A DNA stretch of 36,906 nt from Janthinobacterium sp. GTDB lineage: Bacteria > Pseudomonadota > Gammaproteobacteria > Burkholderiales > Burkholderiaceae_D. The notes under the pieces were generated by a model. The model had not been told where the DNA came from. It saw only the letters and a list, made by a program, of their open reading frames with translations, and did no database searches. This document shows positions 1 to 7,970 of the stretch, in pieces (position 1 is the first letter of the stretch; every line of letters starts with the position of its first letter). Location: NCBI GenBank assembly GCA_025356595.1, contig JANXSQ010000284.1:1-36906 (forward strand), in the 5' to 3' direction. Both the position numbers and the translations under genes were made by a program.

Positions 1-1
1 A

Positions 2-127
2 GTCGAGCGTAGCTTCGCCTGGCTGGAGAAAAACAGGCGACTGTGGAAGAACTGCGAGCGATGGCTCAACACCAGCTTGCAGTTCATCCACCTGGCCTAC
101 CTGGCGATGCTGCTCAGAAGATCGTGA
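2..127 (+). mobile_element. IS5-family transposase, C-terminal fragment (cut by window edge)
   Basis: The first 126 bases read in frame as the last 41 residues of a DDE transposase. They contain the VERSFAWLEKNRRLWKNCER block, typical of the C-terminus of IS5-family (IS427-like) transposases, which includes the catalytic Glu region, then a hydrophobic tail ending LLRRS. The stop is TGA at 125-127. The gene begins left of the window, so completeness cannot be judged. The bases just after the stop (about 128-138, with GAACACGCTCTAA nearby) are probably the terminal inverted repeat. The IS therefore ends inside or right at the stop codon of the convergent DUF721 gene. The family call is confident; the exact IS end is inferred. 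Confidence 0.8.
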
Positions 128-134
128 ACACGCT

Positions 135-623
135 CTAAGGCTCGCGGCGGCGCTGCACCATGGCGCGCAGCGCGGCGATCAGGCAGTCGTTTTGCGGCGA
201 GGCGGGCAGGGCGTGGCTCAGTTCGTCGAAGGCCGACACGGCCAGGTTCGGCAGCAGCAGTTGCCGCGTGTGCACGATGGGCGCGATGCTTTTCGTCACC
301 TGCACCTTCAGCTTGATGCCGCTCACCTGCCAGCCGCGCTTTTCCAGTTCCGCCTGCAGTTTCGGCAGTTGCTGCTTGAGCTTGGCGGCCACGGCCGAGG
401 TCGGCGTCGCCAGCACCAGTTGCGCGTCCTCGAACTGCAGGATGTCGCAATTGTGGAACATGGCCGGCAGGGCGCTGGCGCAATCCTTCTGCAGCGCCAT
501 CATGCGGTTCACGGCCGGCATCAGGGAAGCCATCGTGGCATTGCCGCGCAAAAAATCCGTGGCGCCGGGCAGGGCCGGGCCGGAACGCCCGCGGCTTGCT
601 TGATAGAAGGTATGAGATCGCAT
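135..623 (-). CDS. DUF721 domain protein (DciA-like)
   Basis: About 162 aa. The core from 'MPAVNRMMALQKDC' through 'LVLATPTSAVAAKLKQQLP' to a C-terminal 'LLLPNLAVSAFDELSHALP' matches the DUF721 (DUF721/DciA) family. DciA members help load the replicative helicase DnaB; whether this shorter DUF721 protein does so is not known from sequence. DUF721 genes commonly lie next to secA in proteobacteria, as here (divergent). I chose the ATG at 623 (MRSHTFYQ). The frame stays open to 740, but the extra residues are low-complexity and overlap the upstream control region. The stop (TAG, 135-137) lies only 7 bp from the stop of the convergent IS transposase, so the last residues may have been changed by the IS insertion. 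Confidence 0.8.
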   Translation of the reverse strand: MRSHTFYQASRGRSGPALPGATDFLRGNATMASLMPAVNRMMALQKDCASALPAMFHNCDILQFEDAQLVLATPTSAVAAKLKQQLPKLQAELEKRGWQVSGIKLKVQVTKSIAPIVHTRQLLLPNLAVSAFDELSHALPASPQNDCLIAALRAMVQRRREP

Positions 624-885
624 TCTGCGCAACATATCACAGCTGGCCCCGGCATGACCAGCGCCGCGTTGCGGATGCCGGGACGGGAATATCGCCCGCG
701 CGGCGGCCAATGGGGCGCATTTCGCGGCATTGTTTATCATTTAGCCATTGTGATACGGGCCAATAACCCAATCTCAGCCACAGCGCATGATAAAATCATC
801 GTCTTTTGCCATATTCGAACTCCGTGCGGTAACGCGATGTCACCAACCGAGCTTTTTTTAACGGCGTTTTTTCAAGAATTCAAGC
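624..885. promoter_or_regulatory. Divergent DUF721 / secA intergenic region
   Basis: This 262-bp spacer is clearly more AT-rich toward secA. It holds a perfect inverted repeat ATGAT-AAA-ATCAT at 787-799 that overlaps a possible -10 (TAAAAT, 791-796), but no convincing -35 lies at the right distance. No SecM-like leader peptide with an arrest motif is visible upstream of secA. secA itself has no strong Shine-Dalgarno sequence: the bases before its ATG are TTCAAGAATTCAAGC. The region must contain the start signals for both genes; the exact promoter assignment is weak. Confidence 0.35.
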
Positions 886-3642
886 ATGTCATTACTGACC
901 CAGATTTTCGGTAGCCGCAACCAGCGGCTGCTCAAGCAATACCAAAAAACGGTACGCGAGATCAATGCGCTCGAGCCGCTCATCGAAAAGCTGTCGGACG
1001 CGGAGCTGCAGGCGAAGACGCCGGCCTTCAAGGACCGCATCGCCAAGGGCGAGTCGCTGGACGCCTTGCTGGTCGAAGCCTTCGCCGTGTGCCGCGAAGC
1101 GAGCCGGCGCGTGCTGCGCATGCGCCACTTCGACGTGCAGCTGATCGGCGGCATGGTGCTGCATTACGGCAAAATCGCCGAGATGGGCACCGGCGAGGGC
1201 AAGACCTTGATGGCGACCCTGGCCGCCTACCTGAACGCCCTGTCGGGCAAGGGCGTGCACATCGTCACCGTCAATGATTATCTGGCGCAGCGCGACGCCG
1301 ACACCATGGGCCGCCTGTACGCCTGGCTGGGCCTGTCGACCGGCGTCAACCTGTCGCAGATGGAGCACGACGCCAAGCAGAGCGCCTACGGTTCCGACAT
1401 CACCTACGGCACCAACAACGAATTCGGTTTCGACTACCTGCGCGACAATATGGTCTTCGAGGCGCGCGACCGCGTGCAGCGCGCGCTGAACTTCGGCATC
1501 GTCGATGAAGTCGACTCGATCCTGATCGACGAGGCGCGCACGCCCCTGATCATTTCGGGCCAGGCGGAGAACCACACGGACCTGTACTACAAGATCAATG
1601 AGTTGCCGGGCATGCTGACCCTGCAGGTGGGTGAAGAGACCCCCGACGGCAAGGGCAAGATCGAAGTGCCGGGCGACTACACGAAGGACGAGAAGGCGCA
1701 CCAGGTGCTGCTGACGGAAGCCGGGCATGAAAAGGCCGAGGGCATCCTGACACAGATGGGTCTGCTGCCGGAAGGCGCCTCGCTGTACGATTCGGCCAAC
1801 ATCACCCTGGTCCACCACCTGTACGCGGCGCTGCGCGCGCACGCGCTGTACTTCAAGGACCAGCACTACGTGGTGCAGAACAATGAAGTGGTGATCGTCG
1901 ATGAATTCACCGGCCGCCTGATGACGGGCCGGCGCTGGTCGGATGGCCTGCACCAGGCCGTCGAGGCGAAAGAGGGCGTGAAGATCCAGAACGAGAACCA
2001 GACCCTGGCCTCGATCACCTTCCAGAACTATTTCCGCATGTACGGCAAGCTGGCCGGCATGACCGGAACCGCCGACACCGAAGCCTACGAGTTCCAGGAA
2101 ATCTACGGCCTGGAAACGGTCGTCATCCCGCAGAACCGTCCCCTGCAACGCAAGGACCGCCAGGATCAGGTCTACAAATCGGCCGACGAGAAATACGGCG
2201 CGATGCTCAACGACATACGCGATTGCTACGAGCGCGGCCAGCCCGTGCTGGTCGGCACGACCTCGATCGAGAACTCGGAGCTGTTGGCCGGCATCCTGGC
2301 GAAGGCCAAGCTGCCGCACAACGTGCTCAACGCCAAGCAGCATGCGCGCGAAGCGGAGATCATCGCCCAGGCGGGACGTCCGAAGGCGATCACCATCGCC
2401 ACCAATATGGCCGGCCGCGGCACCGACATCGTCTTGGGCGGCAACGTCGAGAACCAGATCAAGGTCATCGACGCCAATCCCGAACTGGCCGACGCCGACA
2501 AGGCGGCCCAGGCGCAGACCCTGCACGACGAATGGCAGTCCCTGCATGACCACGTGGTCGGCGCCGGCGGCCTGCACATCATCGGCACCGAGCGGCACGA
2601 ATCGCGCCGCGTCGACAACCAGTTGCGCGGCCGCGCCGGTCGCCAGGGCGATCCGGGTTCCTCGCGTTTCTACCTGTCGCTCGACGACGCGCTGCTGCGC
2701 ATCTTCGCCGGCGACCGCGTGCGCTCCATCATGGACCGCCTGAAAATGCCGGAAGGCGAGCCGATCGAGGCTGGCATCGTCTCGCGCTCGATCGAATCGG
2801 CGCAGCGCAAAGTGGAGGCGCGCAACTTCGACATCCGCAAGCAATTGCTGGAATACGATGACGTCGCCAACGACCAGCGCAAAGTGATCTACCAGCAGCG
2901 CAACGAGTTGCTGGAAACGACAGACATCTCCGACCTGATCGGCTCGCTGCGCCACGGCGTCTTCACCGACCTGGTGCGCGTCAACGTGCCGGCCGAATCG
3001 GTCGAGGAACAGTGGGACATCAAGGCGCTGGAAGAGACCCTGGCCGGCGAGTGGCAGATCGAATTGCCGCTGCGCGCGATGATGGAGGCGGAAACGAGCC
3101 TGAGCGACGAGGACTTGCTGGAGCGCGTCATCGGCGCCGCCGACGCCGTCTACCAGTCGAAGATCGACATCGTCGGCAAGGAATCCTTCGGCGGCTTCGA
3201 GCGCAACGTCATGCTGCAAAGCGTGGACAGCCACTGGCGCGAACATCTGGCGGCGCTGGATCACCTGCGCCAGGGTATCCATCTGCGCGGTTACGCGCAG
3301 AAGAATCCGAAGCAGGAATACAAGCGCGAAGCCTTCGAACTGTTCGGTCAGATGCTCGACATGATCAAGAACGAAGTCGTCAAGCTGGTCATGACGGTGC
3401 GCATCCAGTCGCGCGAGGAAATCGACGCGGCCGAGGCGGCCATGCAGCAGTCGCACGTGGAAAACGTGCACTACCAGCACGCCGACTTCAATCCGGACGC
3501 GGCGCCCGAGGAGTTGCTGGCGCCGACGGCGCTGGCGGCCGACGAGCAGGCGCTGACGATGGGTGTCAAAGTGGGCCGCAACGACCCATGCCCTTGCGGC
3601 AGCGGCAAGAAGTTCAAGGCTTGCCACGGCAAGCTGGCATAA
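886..3642 (+). CDS. secA: Preprotein translocase ATPase SecA
   Basis: 918 aa, full length for proteobacterial SecA. This cytosolic/peripheral-membrane motor drives unfolded preproteins through SecYEG by ATP hydrolysis. Visible features are the N-terminal helix with FGSRNQR, Walker A MGTGEGKT (residues 100-107), a DEAD-like [12 protein letters not shown] (from residue 207), the preprotein cross-linking region, the second helicase lobe with [10 protein letters not shown], the [11 protein letters not shown] arginine-finger motif, and the helical scaffold/wing domain. The C-terminal zinc-binding SecB-interaction tail has Cys902, Cys904, Cys913 and His914 ([13 protein letters not shown]). It is a single gene between a divergent DUF721 gene and a terminator. 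The ATG at 886 lacks a strong ribosome-binding site but gives the standard [12 protein letters not shown] start. Confidence 0.98.
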   Translation: MSLLTQIFGSRNQRLLKQYQKTVREINALEPLIEKLSDAELQAKTPAFKDRIAKGESLDALLVEAFAVCREASRRVLRMRHFDVQLIGGMVLHYGKIAEMGTGEGKTLMATLAAYLNALSGKGVHIVTVNDYLAQRDADTMGRLYAWLGLSTGVNLSQMEHDAKQSAYGSDITYGTNNEFGFDYLRDNMVFEARDRVQRALNFGIVDEVDSILIDEARTPLIISGQAENHTDLYYKINELPGMLTLQVGEETPDGKGKIEVPGDYTKDEKAHQVLLTEAGHEKAEGILTQMGLLPEGASLYDSANITLVHHLYAALRAHALYFKDQHYVVQNNEVVIVDEFTGRLMTGRRWSDGLHQAVEAKEGVKIQNENQTLASITFQNYFRMYGKLAGMTGTADTEAYEFQEIYGLETVVIPQNRPLQRKDRQDQVYKSADEKYGAMLNDIRDCYERGQPVLVGTTSIENSELLAGILAKAKLPHNVLNAKQHAREAEIIAQAGRPKAITIATNMAGRGTDIVLGGNVENQIKVIDANPELADADKAAQAQTLHDEWQSLHDHVVGAGGLHIIGTERHESRRVDNQLRGRAGRQGDPGSSRFYLSLDDALLRIFAGDRVRSIMDRLKMPEGEPIEAGIVSRSIESAQRKVEARNFDIRKQLLEYDDVANDQRKVIYQQRNELLETTDISDLIGSLRHGVFTDLVRVNVPAESVEEQWDIKALEETLAGEWQIELPLRAMMEAETSLSDEDLLERVIGAADAVYQSKIDIVGKESFGGFERNVMLQSVDSHWREHLAALDHLRQGIHLRGYAQKNPKQEYKREAFELFGQMLDMIKNEVVKLVMTVRIQSREEIDAAEAAMQQSHVENVHYQHADFNPDAAPEELLAPTALAADEQALTMGVKVGRNDPCPCGSGKKFKACHGKLA

Positions 3643-3652
3643 GGAGCCGTGA

Positions 3653-3782
3653 ATAAATAAGTGTGACATTTGGGCGGTCCTGGCGGGTTGCGATGCAAGG
3701 CGCGAGAAGGAGTCATAGCGAGCCGACGACGAGCAACGCGGCAGCGCGCCCGCCAGGGCCGATCCAAATGTTACTTTATTTT
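3653..3782. repeat. Palindromic element downstream of secA (~130 bp)
   Basis: Two ~33-nt arms form a long imperfect inverted repeat. The left arm (3653-3687) contains TGACATTTGGGCGGTCCTGG then CGGG; the right arm (3749-3780) contains CCCGCCAGGGCC then ATCCAAATGTTACTTTATT. Reverse-complementing the right arm matches the left at most positions, including ACATTTGG and CCTGGCGGG. The ~60-nt centre (3688-3748) is rich in GCGAG/GACGAGC and has secondary complementarity (GTTGC at its start, GCAAC at 3733). This architecture fits a REP/MITE-like dispersed element or a structured RNA. I believe similar stretches occur repeatedly in Burkholderiales genomes, but this was not checked. Confidence 0.55.
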
Positions 3783-3815
3783 TGAACGACTCCTAAGCCG
3801 GGCGAGGCAATAAGG

Positions 3816-3850
3816 AAGGGCGGAGAATGCGAATTCTCCGCCCTTTTTTT
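3816..3850 (+). terminator. Rho-independent terminator after secA
   Basis: A perfect 13-bp stem (3816-3828 with 3833-3845) is closed by a GCGA tetraloop of the GNRA type, and a T-run continues to 3850. This is the strongest intrinsic terminator in the window. It ends the secA transcript after the palindromic element. The stem is symmetric, but the T-tract is only on the plus strand, so it is mainly a plus-strand terminator. The remaining bases to 3964 hold nothing I can identify apart from the end of the convergent kinase gene. Confidence 0.9.
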
Positions 3851-3964
3851 ATGCGCGCCGCCTGCCGCGCCACCGCCGACCGGGGGGCAAGCCGCAGACG
3901 GCGCCGGCGGGCCCGGAGCCGGCGCCCGGCCGCCGCTTTCTTCGCCGGGCGGCGCGCTTGCGCC

Positions 3965-5989
3965 TCAGGCTTCGAGGGCCGCCGCCATGTGTTTCTTGGC
4001 GCCGTCGCGCAGCGGCGCCACGCGCGGCACGACGATGCGTATCGTCGTGCCCTGTTCCGGCGCGGTGGTGATGTTGATGCGTCCGCCCAGCACGCCGGTG
4101 ACGATGTTGTAGACGATGTTCATGCCCAGGCCGGTGCCGCCCTGGCCCATCTTGGTGGTGAAGAAGGGGTCGAAGACGTGGCGCAGCACCTCGTCGCTCA
4201 TGCCGCGGCCGTCGTCGCCGAAGAGCAGGGCGATCTGGCCGTCGTCCTGCACACTGGCGCGCATGCTGATGGCGCCGCTGGCGCGGCCCTCGAAGGCGTG
4301 CACCAGGCTGTTGTTGATCAGATTGTTGATGACCTGGTACAGGCTGCCCGGATAGGAATCCATCGTCAGCCCGGCCGGGATGTCCAGCGTCGCCGCGCAG
4401 CGGGCCCGGCGCAGGCGCGGCAGATAGGTCGCCAGCGTATCCTGCAGCACCAGCAGCAGGTCGAAGCCGCGCCGCTGGTCGTTGGTCTGGTCCACCGCCA
4501 CCTGCTTGAAGGAGGCGATCAGGTTGGCGGCCTTTTGCAGCGAGCCGGCGATCAGGCCGGCGGCCTGCCTGACTTCGTCGAGGTGGGCCGTCAGGGCCGA
4601 GCGGCGCAGCGCGCCGGCGACGACGACGCGGTCGAATTCCTGCACCCGGTCCGACAGCGTCGTCGAGGCCAGCAGGCTGTTGCCGATCGGCGTGTTCAAC
4701 TCGTGCGCGATGCCCGCCACCAGGGAACCCAGCGAGGCCATTTTTTCCGCCGCCAGCAGGTCGTGCTGGGTGCGCTGCAGCGAGTCGAGGGCTTCGCTGA
4801 GGTCGAGGTTGGCCCGCTCCAGCGCCGCCGAGCGCTCCTGGACGCGGCTTTCCAGCGAGATGTTGAGCTCCCTCAGCGCGCCCTTCGCCTTGAGTTCCCC
4901 GGTCAGGTCGAGCAGGGCCCAGATGACGGCCGTCTCGCCGTCCAGCAGCAGGGAGGAGGTCCAGACGGCGACGCTGCCCTTGGCGCCGCCGGCCAGGCGC
5001 ACGCCGGCGATGTCGCCCTGCACGGTGCCGTCGCGGGCGTGGATGGCGAGGATGCGGCTGGCCTCGCCGGCGCCGTCCCAGAAGGCGAGCTCGGCGGTGT
5101 GGCGGCCGACGATGGCGCCGGCGGCGGCGCTGAAGGTGCGCTGCAGCGCCAAGTTGGCGGCGATCACGGTGCCGTCGCGGTTGCTCACGCTGAGCGGCAC
5201 CGGCGCCACCTCGAAGAGGATCTTGAAGCGCGCCTCCGATTCCGACAGGCGCCGCTCGGCCTGTTCGAGCTGGGCGATGCGCGTGCGCAGGGCCAGGTTC
5301 ATCGTGTTCAGCGAGCGCGAGACGAGTTCGATCTCGTCGCCGCCGCGCTCCGGCAGCAGGGTGCCGTAGTCGCCCCGCACCAGGCGCTGCGCCTGCGCGT
5401 TCAGGCCGTCCAGGCGCCGCCCTATGCCCAGCGTGAAGAAGTAGAACAGCAGCAGGCCGACGCCGAAGCCGGCCGCCGAGATCAGGCCGCCCTGGCTGAG
5501 CACCTCGTCGCGCGCCTGCGCCAGGTCCGAGGTGGACAGGCCGAAGTGCAGCGCGCCGACCCGGTTGTCCTTGAGCAGCAGCGGCGCGCGGGCGTGCAGC
5601 ATCGCCTCGGACTGCACGGTCTGCAAGCCCTGGTTGGTGCGCGCGCCGGGCCGGCGCAACAGCTCCGCCGGATCGGCCGGCGCGCCGCCGGCGCTGATGA
5701 TGGGACGGCCCTCGGGGTCGAGGATGACGATGTAGCGCACGAAGCTGTCGGCCGGATCGGAGAGCATCTCGCCGAGGTAGGAGCGCAGATCCGCCAGGTG
5801 CCCCTTGCTGGCGTAGGGGCCCAGCGAGAGGTTCAGCGTGACGGCGTATTCGTGGGCGACGCGGTCGGCGTTCTTGCTCACCGCCTGGTCCATGATGCGC
5901 GTCACGTTCCAGATCAGCAGGCCCATCACCAGCGCCTGCACCATGGCGCTGAGTATCAGGAATTTCGCCCGCAAGGACAGATTCAACAT
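3965..5989 (-). CDS. Membrane sensor histidine kinase (Cache-like, HAMP, PAS, HisKA, HATPase)
   Basis: 674 aa from the ATG at 5989, chosen because GGGGAAG precedes it; the frame opens 12 codons earlier. In order: a first membrane helix (about residues 8-28), a ~125-aa periplasmic Cache-like sensor domain, a second membrane helix (LISAAGFGVGLLLFYFF), HAMP, a PAS domain, a coiled coil, a HisKA box with His429 in GIAHELNTPIGN, and an HATPase domain. The HATPase domain has the N box (NNLINNSLVHAF), G1 (DDGRGMSD), F (FDPFFTT) and G2 (GGTGLGMNIV) boxes. It should autophosphorylate in the cytoplasm in response to a periplasmic signal. No response regulator or receiver domain lies nearby, so it is an orphan. 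The two genes upstream on the same strand encode a barrel protein and a small PstS-like protein, which suggests they feed it a signal. Confidence 0.88.
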   Translation of the reverse strand: MLNLSLRAKFLILSAMVQALVMGLLIWNVTRIMDQAVSKNADRVAHEYAVTLNLSLGPYASKGHLADLRSYLGEMLSDPADSFVRYIVILDPEGRPIISAGGAPADPAELLRRPGARTNQGLQTVQSEAMLHARAPLLLKDNRVGALHFGLSTSDLAQARDEVLSQGGLISAAGFGVGLLLFYFFTLGIGRRLDGLNAQAQRLVRGDYGTLLPERGGDEIELVSRSLNTMNLALRTRIAQLEQAERRLSESEARFKILFEVAPVPLSVSNRDGTVIAANLALQRTFSAAAGAIVGRHTAELAFWDGAGEASRILAIHARDGTVQGDIAGVRLAGGAKGSVAVWTSSLLLDGETAVIWALLDLTGELKAKGALRELNISLESRVQERSAALERANLDLSEALDSLQRTQHDLLAAEKMASLGSLVAGIAHELNTPIGNSLLASTTLSDRVQEFDRVVVAGALRRSALTAHLDEVRQAAGLIAGSLQKAANLIASFKQVAVDQTNDQRRGFDLLLVLQDTLATYLPRLRRARCAATLDIPAGLTMDSYPGSLYQVINNLINNSLVHAFEGRASGAISMRASVQDDGQIALLFGDDGRGMSDEVLRHVFDPFFTTKMGQGGTGLGMNIVYNIVTGVLGGRINITTAPEQGTTIRIVVPRVAPLRDGAKKHMAAALEA

Positions 5990-6059
5990 CGCTTCCCCAT
6001 TCTCCGGCCCGGGCCGGCCCAGCATTCGTGGCGCCGCCGCGGCGGGCCGCCAGGCGCCC

Positions 6060-6488
6060 TCATTGCACGATCAGGATGACGCGCACCGTATCGTCGACGG
6101 CGGCCTTGTCGATATAGCCGATGGCGCCGACGTCGGCGGCGACGGCCCGCTTGACCTCGGCGGTGGAGGTGTATTCGCGCGGCGGGAAGCCGCGTCCGGT
6201 GAAGACGATTTTCGACCAGATCGCCTTCACCTGGTCCTGGTCCTTGCCGGCGATCTTCTGGTAAAAATCGCTGCGGATGGCCGAGTTGTCGGCCAGGTCG
6301 ACGGGCGTCAGCTGGGTCGAGCGGCCGAGGAAAATTTGCGCCGCCTGCACCGTCATGATGCTGGCGACGGCGCTTTTCGGATGCACGATGACGGCCGTGG
6401 CGGCCGCCGCCGGCGCGCCCGCCAGGACGGCGCAGAGCGGTACGAGGAGGCGCGCGAGGCGGCGGGCGAGGCAGCAGGCGAGGCTCAT
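6060..6488 (-). CDS. Small PstS-like periplasmic substrate-binding protein
   Basis: 142 aa with a clear Sec signal peptide (Arg-rich start, hydrophobic core, cleavage near APAAAATA). The mature part (~112 aa) has features of the phosphate/PstS-like binding superfamily: 'IFLGRSTQLTPVDLADNSAIRSDFYQKIAG' and 'KRAVAADVGAIGYIDKAAVD', the latter like the GAIGY loop of PstS. It is far shorter than a true two-lobed binding protein (~300 aa) and has no ABC transporter genes beside it. It starts 8 bp after the barrel gene ends and is followed 70 bp later by the histidine kinase, so it is likely co-transcribed. A signalling or adaptor role is inferred; ligand unknown. Confidence 0.75.
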   Translation of the reverse strand: MSLACCLARRLARLLVPLCAVLAGAPAAAATAVIVHPKSAVASIMTVQAAQIFLGRSTQLTPVDLADNSAIRSDFYQKIAGKDQDQVKAIWSKIVFTGRGFPPREYTSTAEVKRAVAADVGAIGYIDKAAVDDTVRVILIVQ

Positions 6489-6496
6489 GGCGGCGC

Positions 6497-7720
6497 CTAG
6501 AACACGGCGTCGAGCGCGAGCGCGACGACGGTGATGGGGTGCTTCAGGCCGTCGGCCGGCCCGGCGATCAGCTCGCCCGACTTGACGCTGGGCCGGACCC
6601 GGTCGATCTGCAGCTTCAGCGCGCGCGCCTTGGCGAAATTCCAGCGCAGGCCGATCAGGTCGGAGTGCTGCCGCCCCGAAGTCAGGTAGCCGCCGTCGAC
6701 GGCGCGCGCCAGCGCCCCGCCGGAGAGAAAGCCGGCAGGCAGGGTGATCGAGCGGCCGCTCTGGCGCACCGCCGCGTGGGCGTAATAGGGCAGCAGCGCG
6801 CCGAGGCGGTAGCCGGCCATCAGGTAGTAGGCTTCGGCGTCCGGGATGTAGACCGGCTCGGCGGCGCGGCGCCAGCCGTATTCCGACTGCAGCACGAACT
6901 GGCGCCAGTCCAGCGCCACGCCGATGGCGCTGAAGTCGATGCGCTTGCCGCCGACCAGCGTCATGTCGCGCGCCAGTTGCGCATAGCCGGCGCGGCGCAG
7001 GCGCTCCGTCATGTTGTTGAGCATGCGGAAGTCGTCGCTGGCCAGCGCGGCCGAGAAGCGGCTCAGGCGCAGCAGCAGCGGGCCGTTTTCCAGCGTCAGG
7101 TTGACGCCGTACAGGGGCGCGCGGTAGGTGGCGATGGAGCCGCCGCCGCCGGCGACGAAGAGCTTGCCGCGGCTGACGCCGCCGCTGAATTGTGCCGTGG
7201 CGGTGTAGGCGCCCAGGGAGCGCCGGTAGGTGAGGTCGAGGCCGTCGACGTTTTCCAGCGCCGCCAGGCCGTAGACCTCGACCGGCGGGCGCATCATGGT
7301 GTTGGCGTAGCCGACGTTCTGGTAGTCGGACGTCATGAAGCTGGGCAGGACCACGCGGCCCAGGCGCAGGCTCAGGTCGGCGCGCGGCTGGTAGCGCAGG
7401 AACGCCCAGCTCAGCTCGCCGTCATAGTCGGCCTTGGTGTATTGGCGCGTCAGCACCTGCACCGTGGCCGACCATTGCGGGCCGAACTGGTAACTGCCCT
7501 GCAGACCCAGATTGCTGTCCGTGCCGGTGCCGGCGTCGGTGGTGACGCCCCTGGCCTGGTTGTAGCGCACGAACTGGGCGTCGTCGCTGTTGCTGCGCGC
7601 CACGCCCAGGGTGGCGAAGCCGCCCAGGCTCAGGGCGCCGCCCGCGGCCCCGGCGGGCGCGTCGTCGCCGCGGGCGGCGCCGGCCAGTAACAGGATCGGA
7701 ATCAGGAATCCGCGCTTCAT
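6497..7720 (-). CDS. Outer-membrane beta-barrel (porin-like) protein
   Basis: 407 aa. A signal peptide (MKRGFLIPILLLAGAARGDD) is followed by alternating beta-strand sequence rich in Tyr, Gly and Gln, for example GSYQFGPQWSATVQVLTRQY and 'LSLRLGRVVLPSFMTSDYQNVGYANTM'. It ends with a terminal Phe (LALDAVF), the usual outer-membrane assembly signal. The size fits a 16-strand porin-like barrel. I do not recognise a specific family name. It is the first gene of a three-gene minus-strand set with the PstS-like protein and the histidine kinase. This hints at an uptake or sensing channel rather than a general porin; that is inference. Confidence 0.75.
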   Translation of the reverse strand: MKRGFLIPILLLAGAARGDDAPAGAAGGALSLGGFATLGVARSNSDDAQFVRYNQARGVTTDAGTGTDSNLGLQGSYQFGPQWSATVQVLTRQYTKADYDGELSWAFLRYQPRADLSLRLGRVVLPSFMTSDYQNVGYANTMMRPPVEVYGLAALENVDGLDLTYRRSLGAYTATAQFSGGVSRGKLFVAGGGGSIATYRAPLYGVNLTLENGPLLLRLSRFSAALASDDFRMLNNMTERLRRAGYAQLARDMTLVGGKRIDFSAIGVALDWRQFVLQSEYGWRRAAEPVYIPDAEAYYLMAGYRLGALLPYYAHAAVRQSGRSITLPAGFLSGGALARAVDGGYLTSGRQHSDLIGLRWNFAKARALKLQIDRVRPSVKSGELIAGPADGLKHPITVVALALDAVF

Positions 7721-7827
7721 CGTGCTCTCGTCATGAGTGGCTTTTCATCTGCGCCAAGTTGTCACTTCGCAATTGATAGTTCCGTAACATAACGCGAATT
7801 GCCATAGCATGGAAGCAAATATTGAAC

Positions 7828-7841
7828 TTGAGGCGCATCAA
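7828..7841 (-). promoter_or_regulatory. FNR/CRP-family-like site upstream of the barrel operon
   Basis: On the minus strand the bases read TTGAT-GCGC-CTCAA, one mismatch from the FNR-type palindrome TTGAT-N4-ATCAA. It lies ~108-121 bp before the barrel gene ATG, in an AT-rich stretch (about 7740-7870) that must hold that gene's promoter. With an activator centred at -41.5, the start would be near 7793, leaving a plausible ~70-nt leader. No strong -10 was found there. A single near-match in isolation is weak evidence. Confidence 0.3.
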
Positions 7842-7908
7842 GCGAGTATGTTGTATTTTTGACTCGTTTTCCATGTCCGGGGCGGCCGCAATTTCCGCCG
7901 CGCGCCGC

Positions 7909-7936
7909 TTCACAGCGGGCGGGGAGGGATTACAAT
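7909..7936 (+). promoter_or_regulatory. sigma70 promoter of argJ
   Basis: A -35 TTCACA (7909-7914) and a -10 TACAAT (7931-7936) are separated by 16 bp, each matching consensus at five of six positions. Transcription would start near 7943, giving a ~28-nt leader before the argJ ATG at 7971. There is no clear Shine-Dalgarno sequence in front of argJ (ACCTGAAAAAATTCCT). Confidence 0.65.
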
Positions 7937-7970
7937 AGCGGCTCCCATTTCCCTACCTGAAAAAATTCCT

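Noticed and set aside
892-3669. A 925-codon open frame on the minus strand, antisense to the whole of secA
   Set aside because: The translation is low-complexity and rich in Arg, Gln, Val, Asp and His, typical of shadow frames in high-GC DNA. secA on the plus strand is unambiguous.
3692-3784. A 30-codon frame inside the palindromic element after secA
   Set aside because: No ribosome-binding site, and its sequence is dictated by the inverted repeat. It is more likely structural than coding.
3827-6079. A 750-codon plus-strand frame opposite the histidine kinase
   Set aside because: The translation is low-complexity antisense sequence, and it starts within the secA terminator. The kinase on the minus strand has all conserved boxes.
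7731-7913. A 60-codon minus-strand frame in the argJ / barrel intergenic region
   Set aside because: It has no recognisable domain or ribosome-binding site and covers the promoter-bearing AT-rich region.
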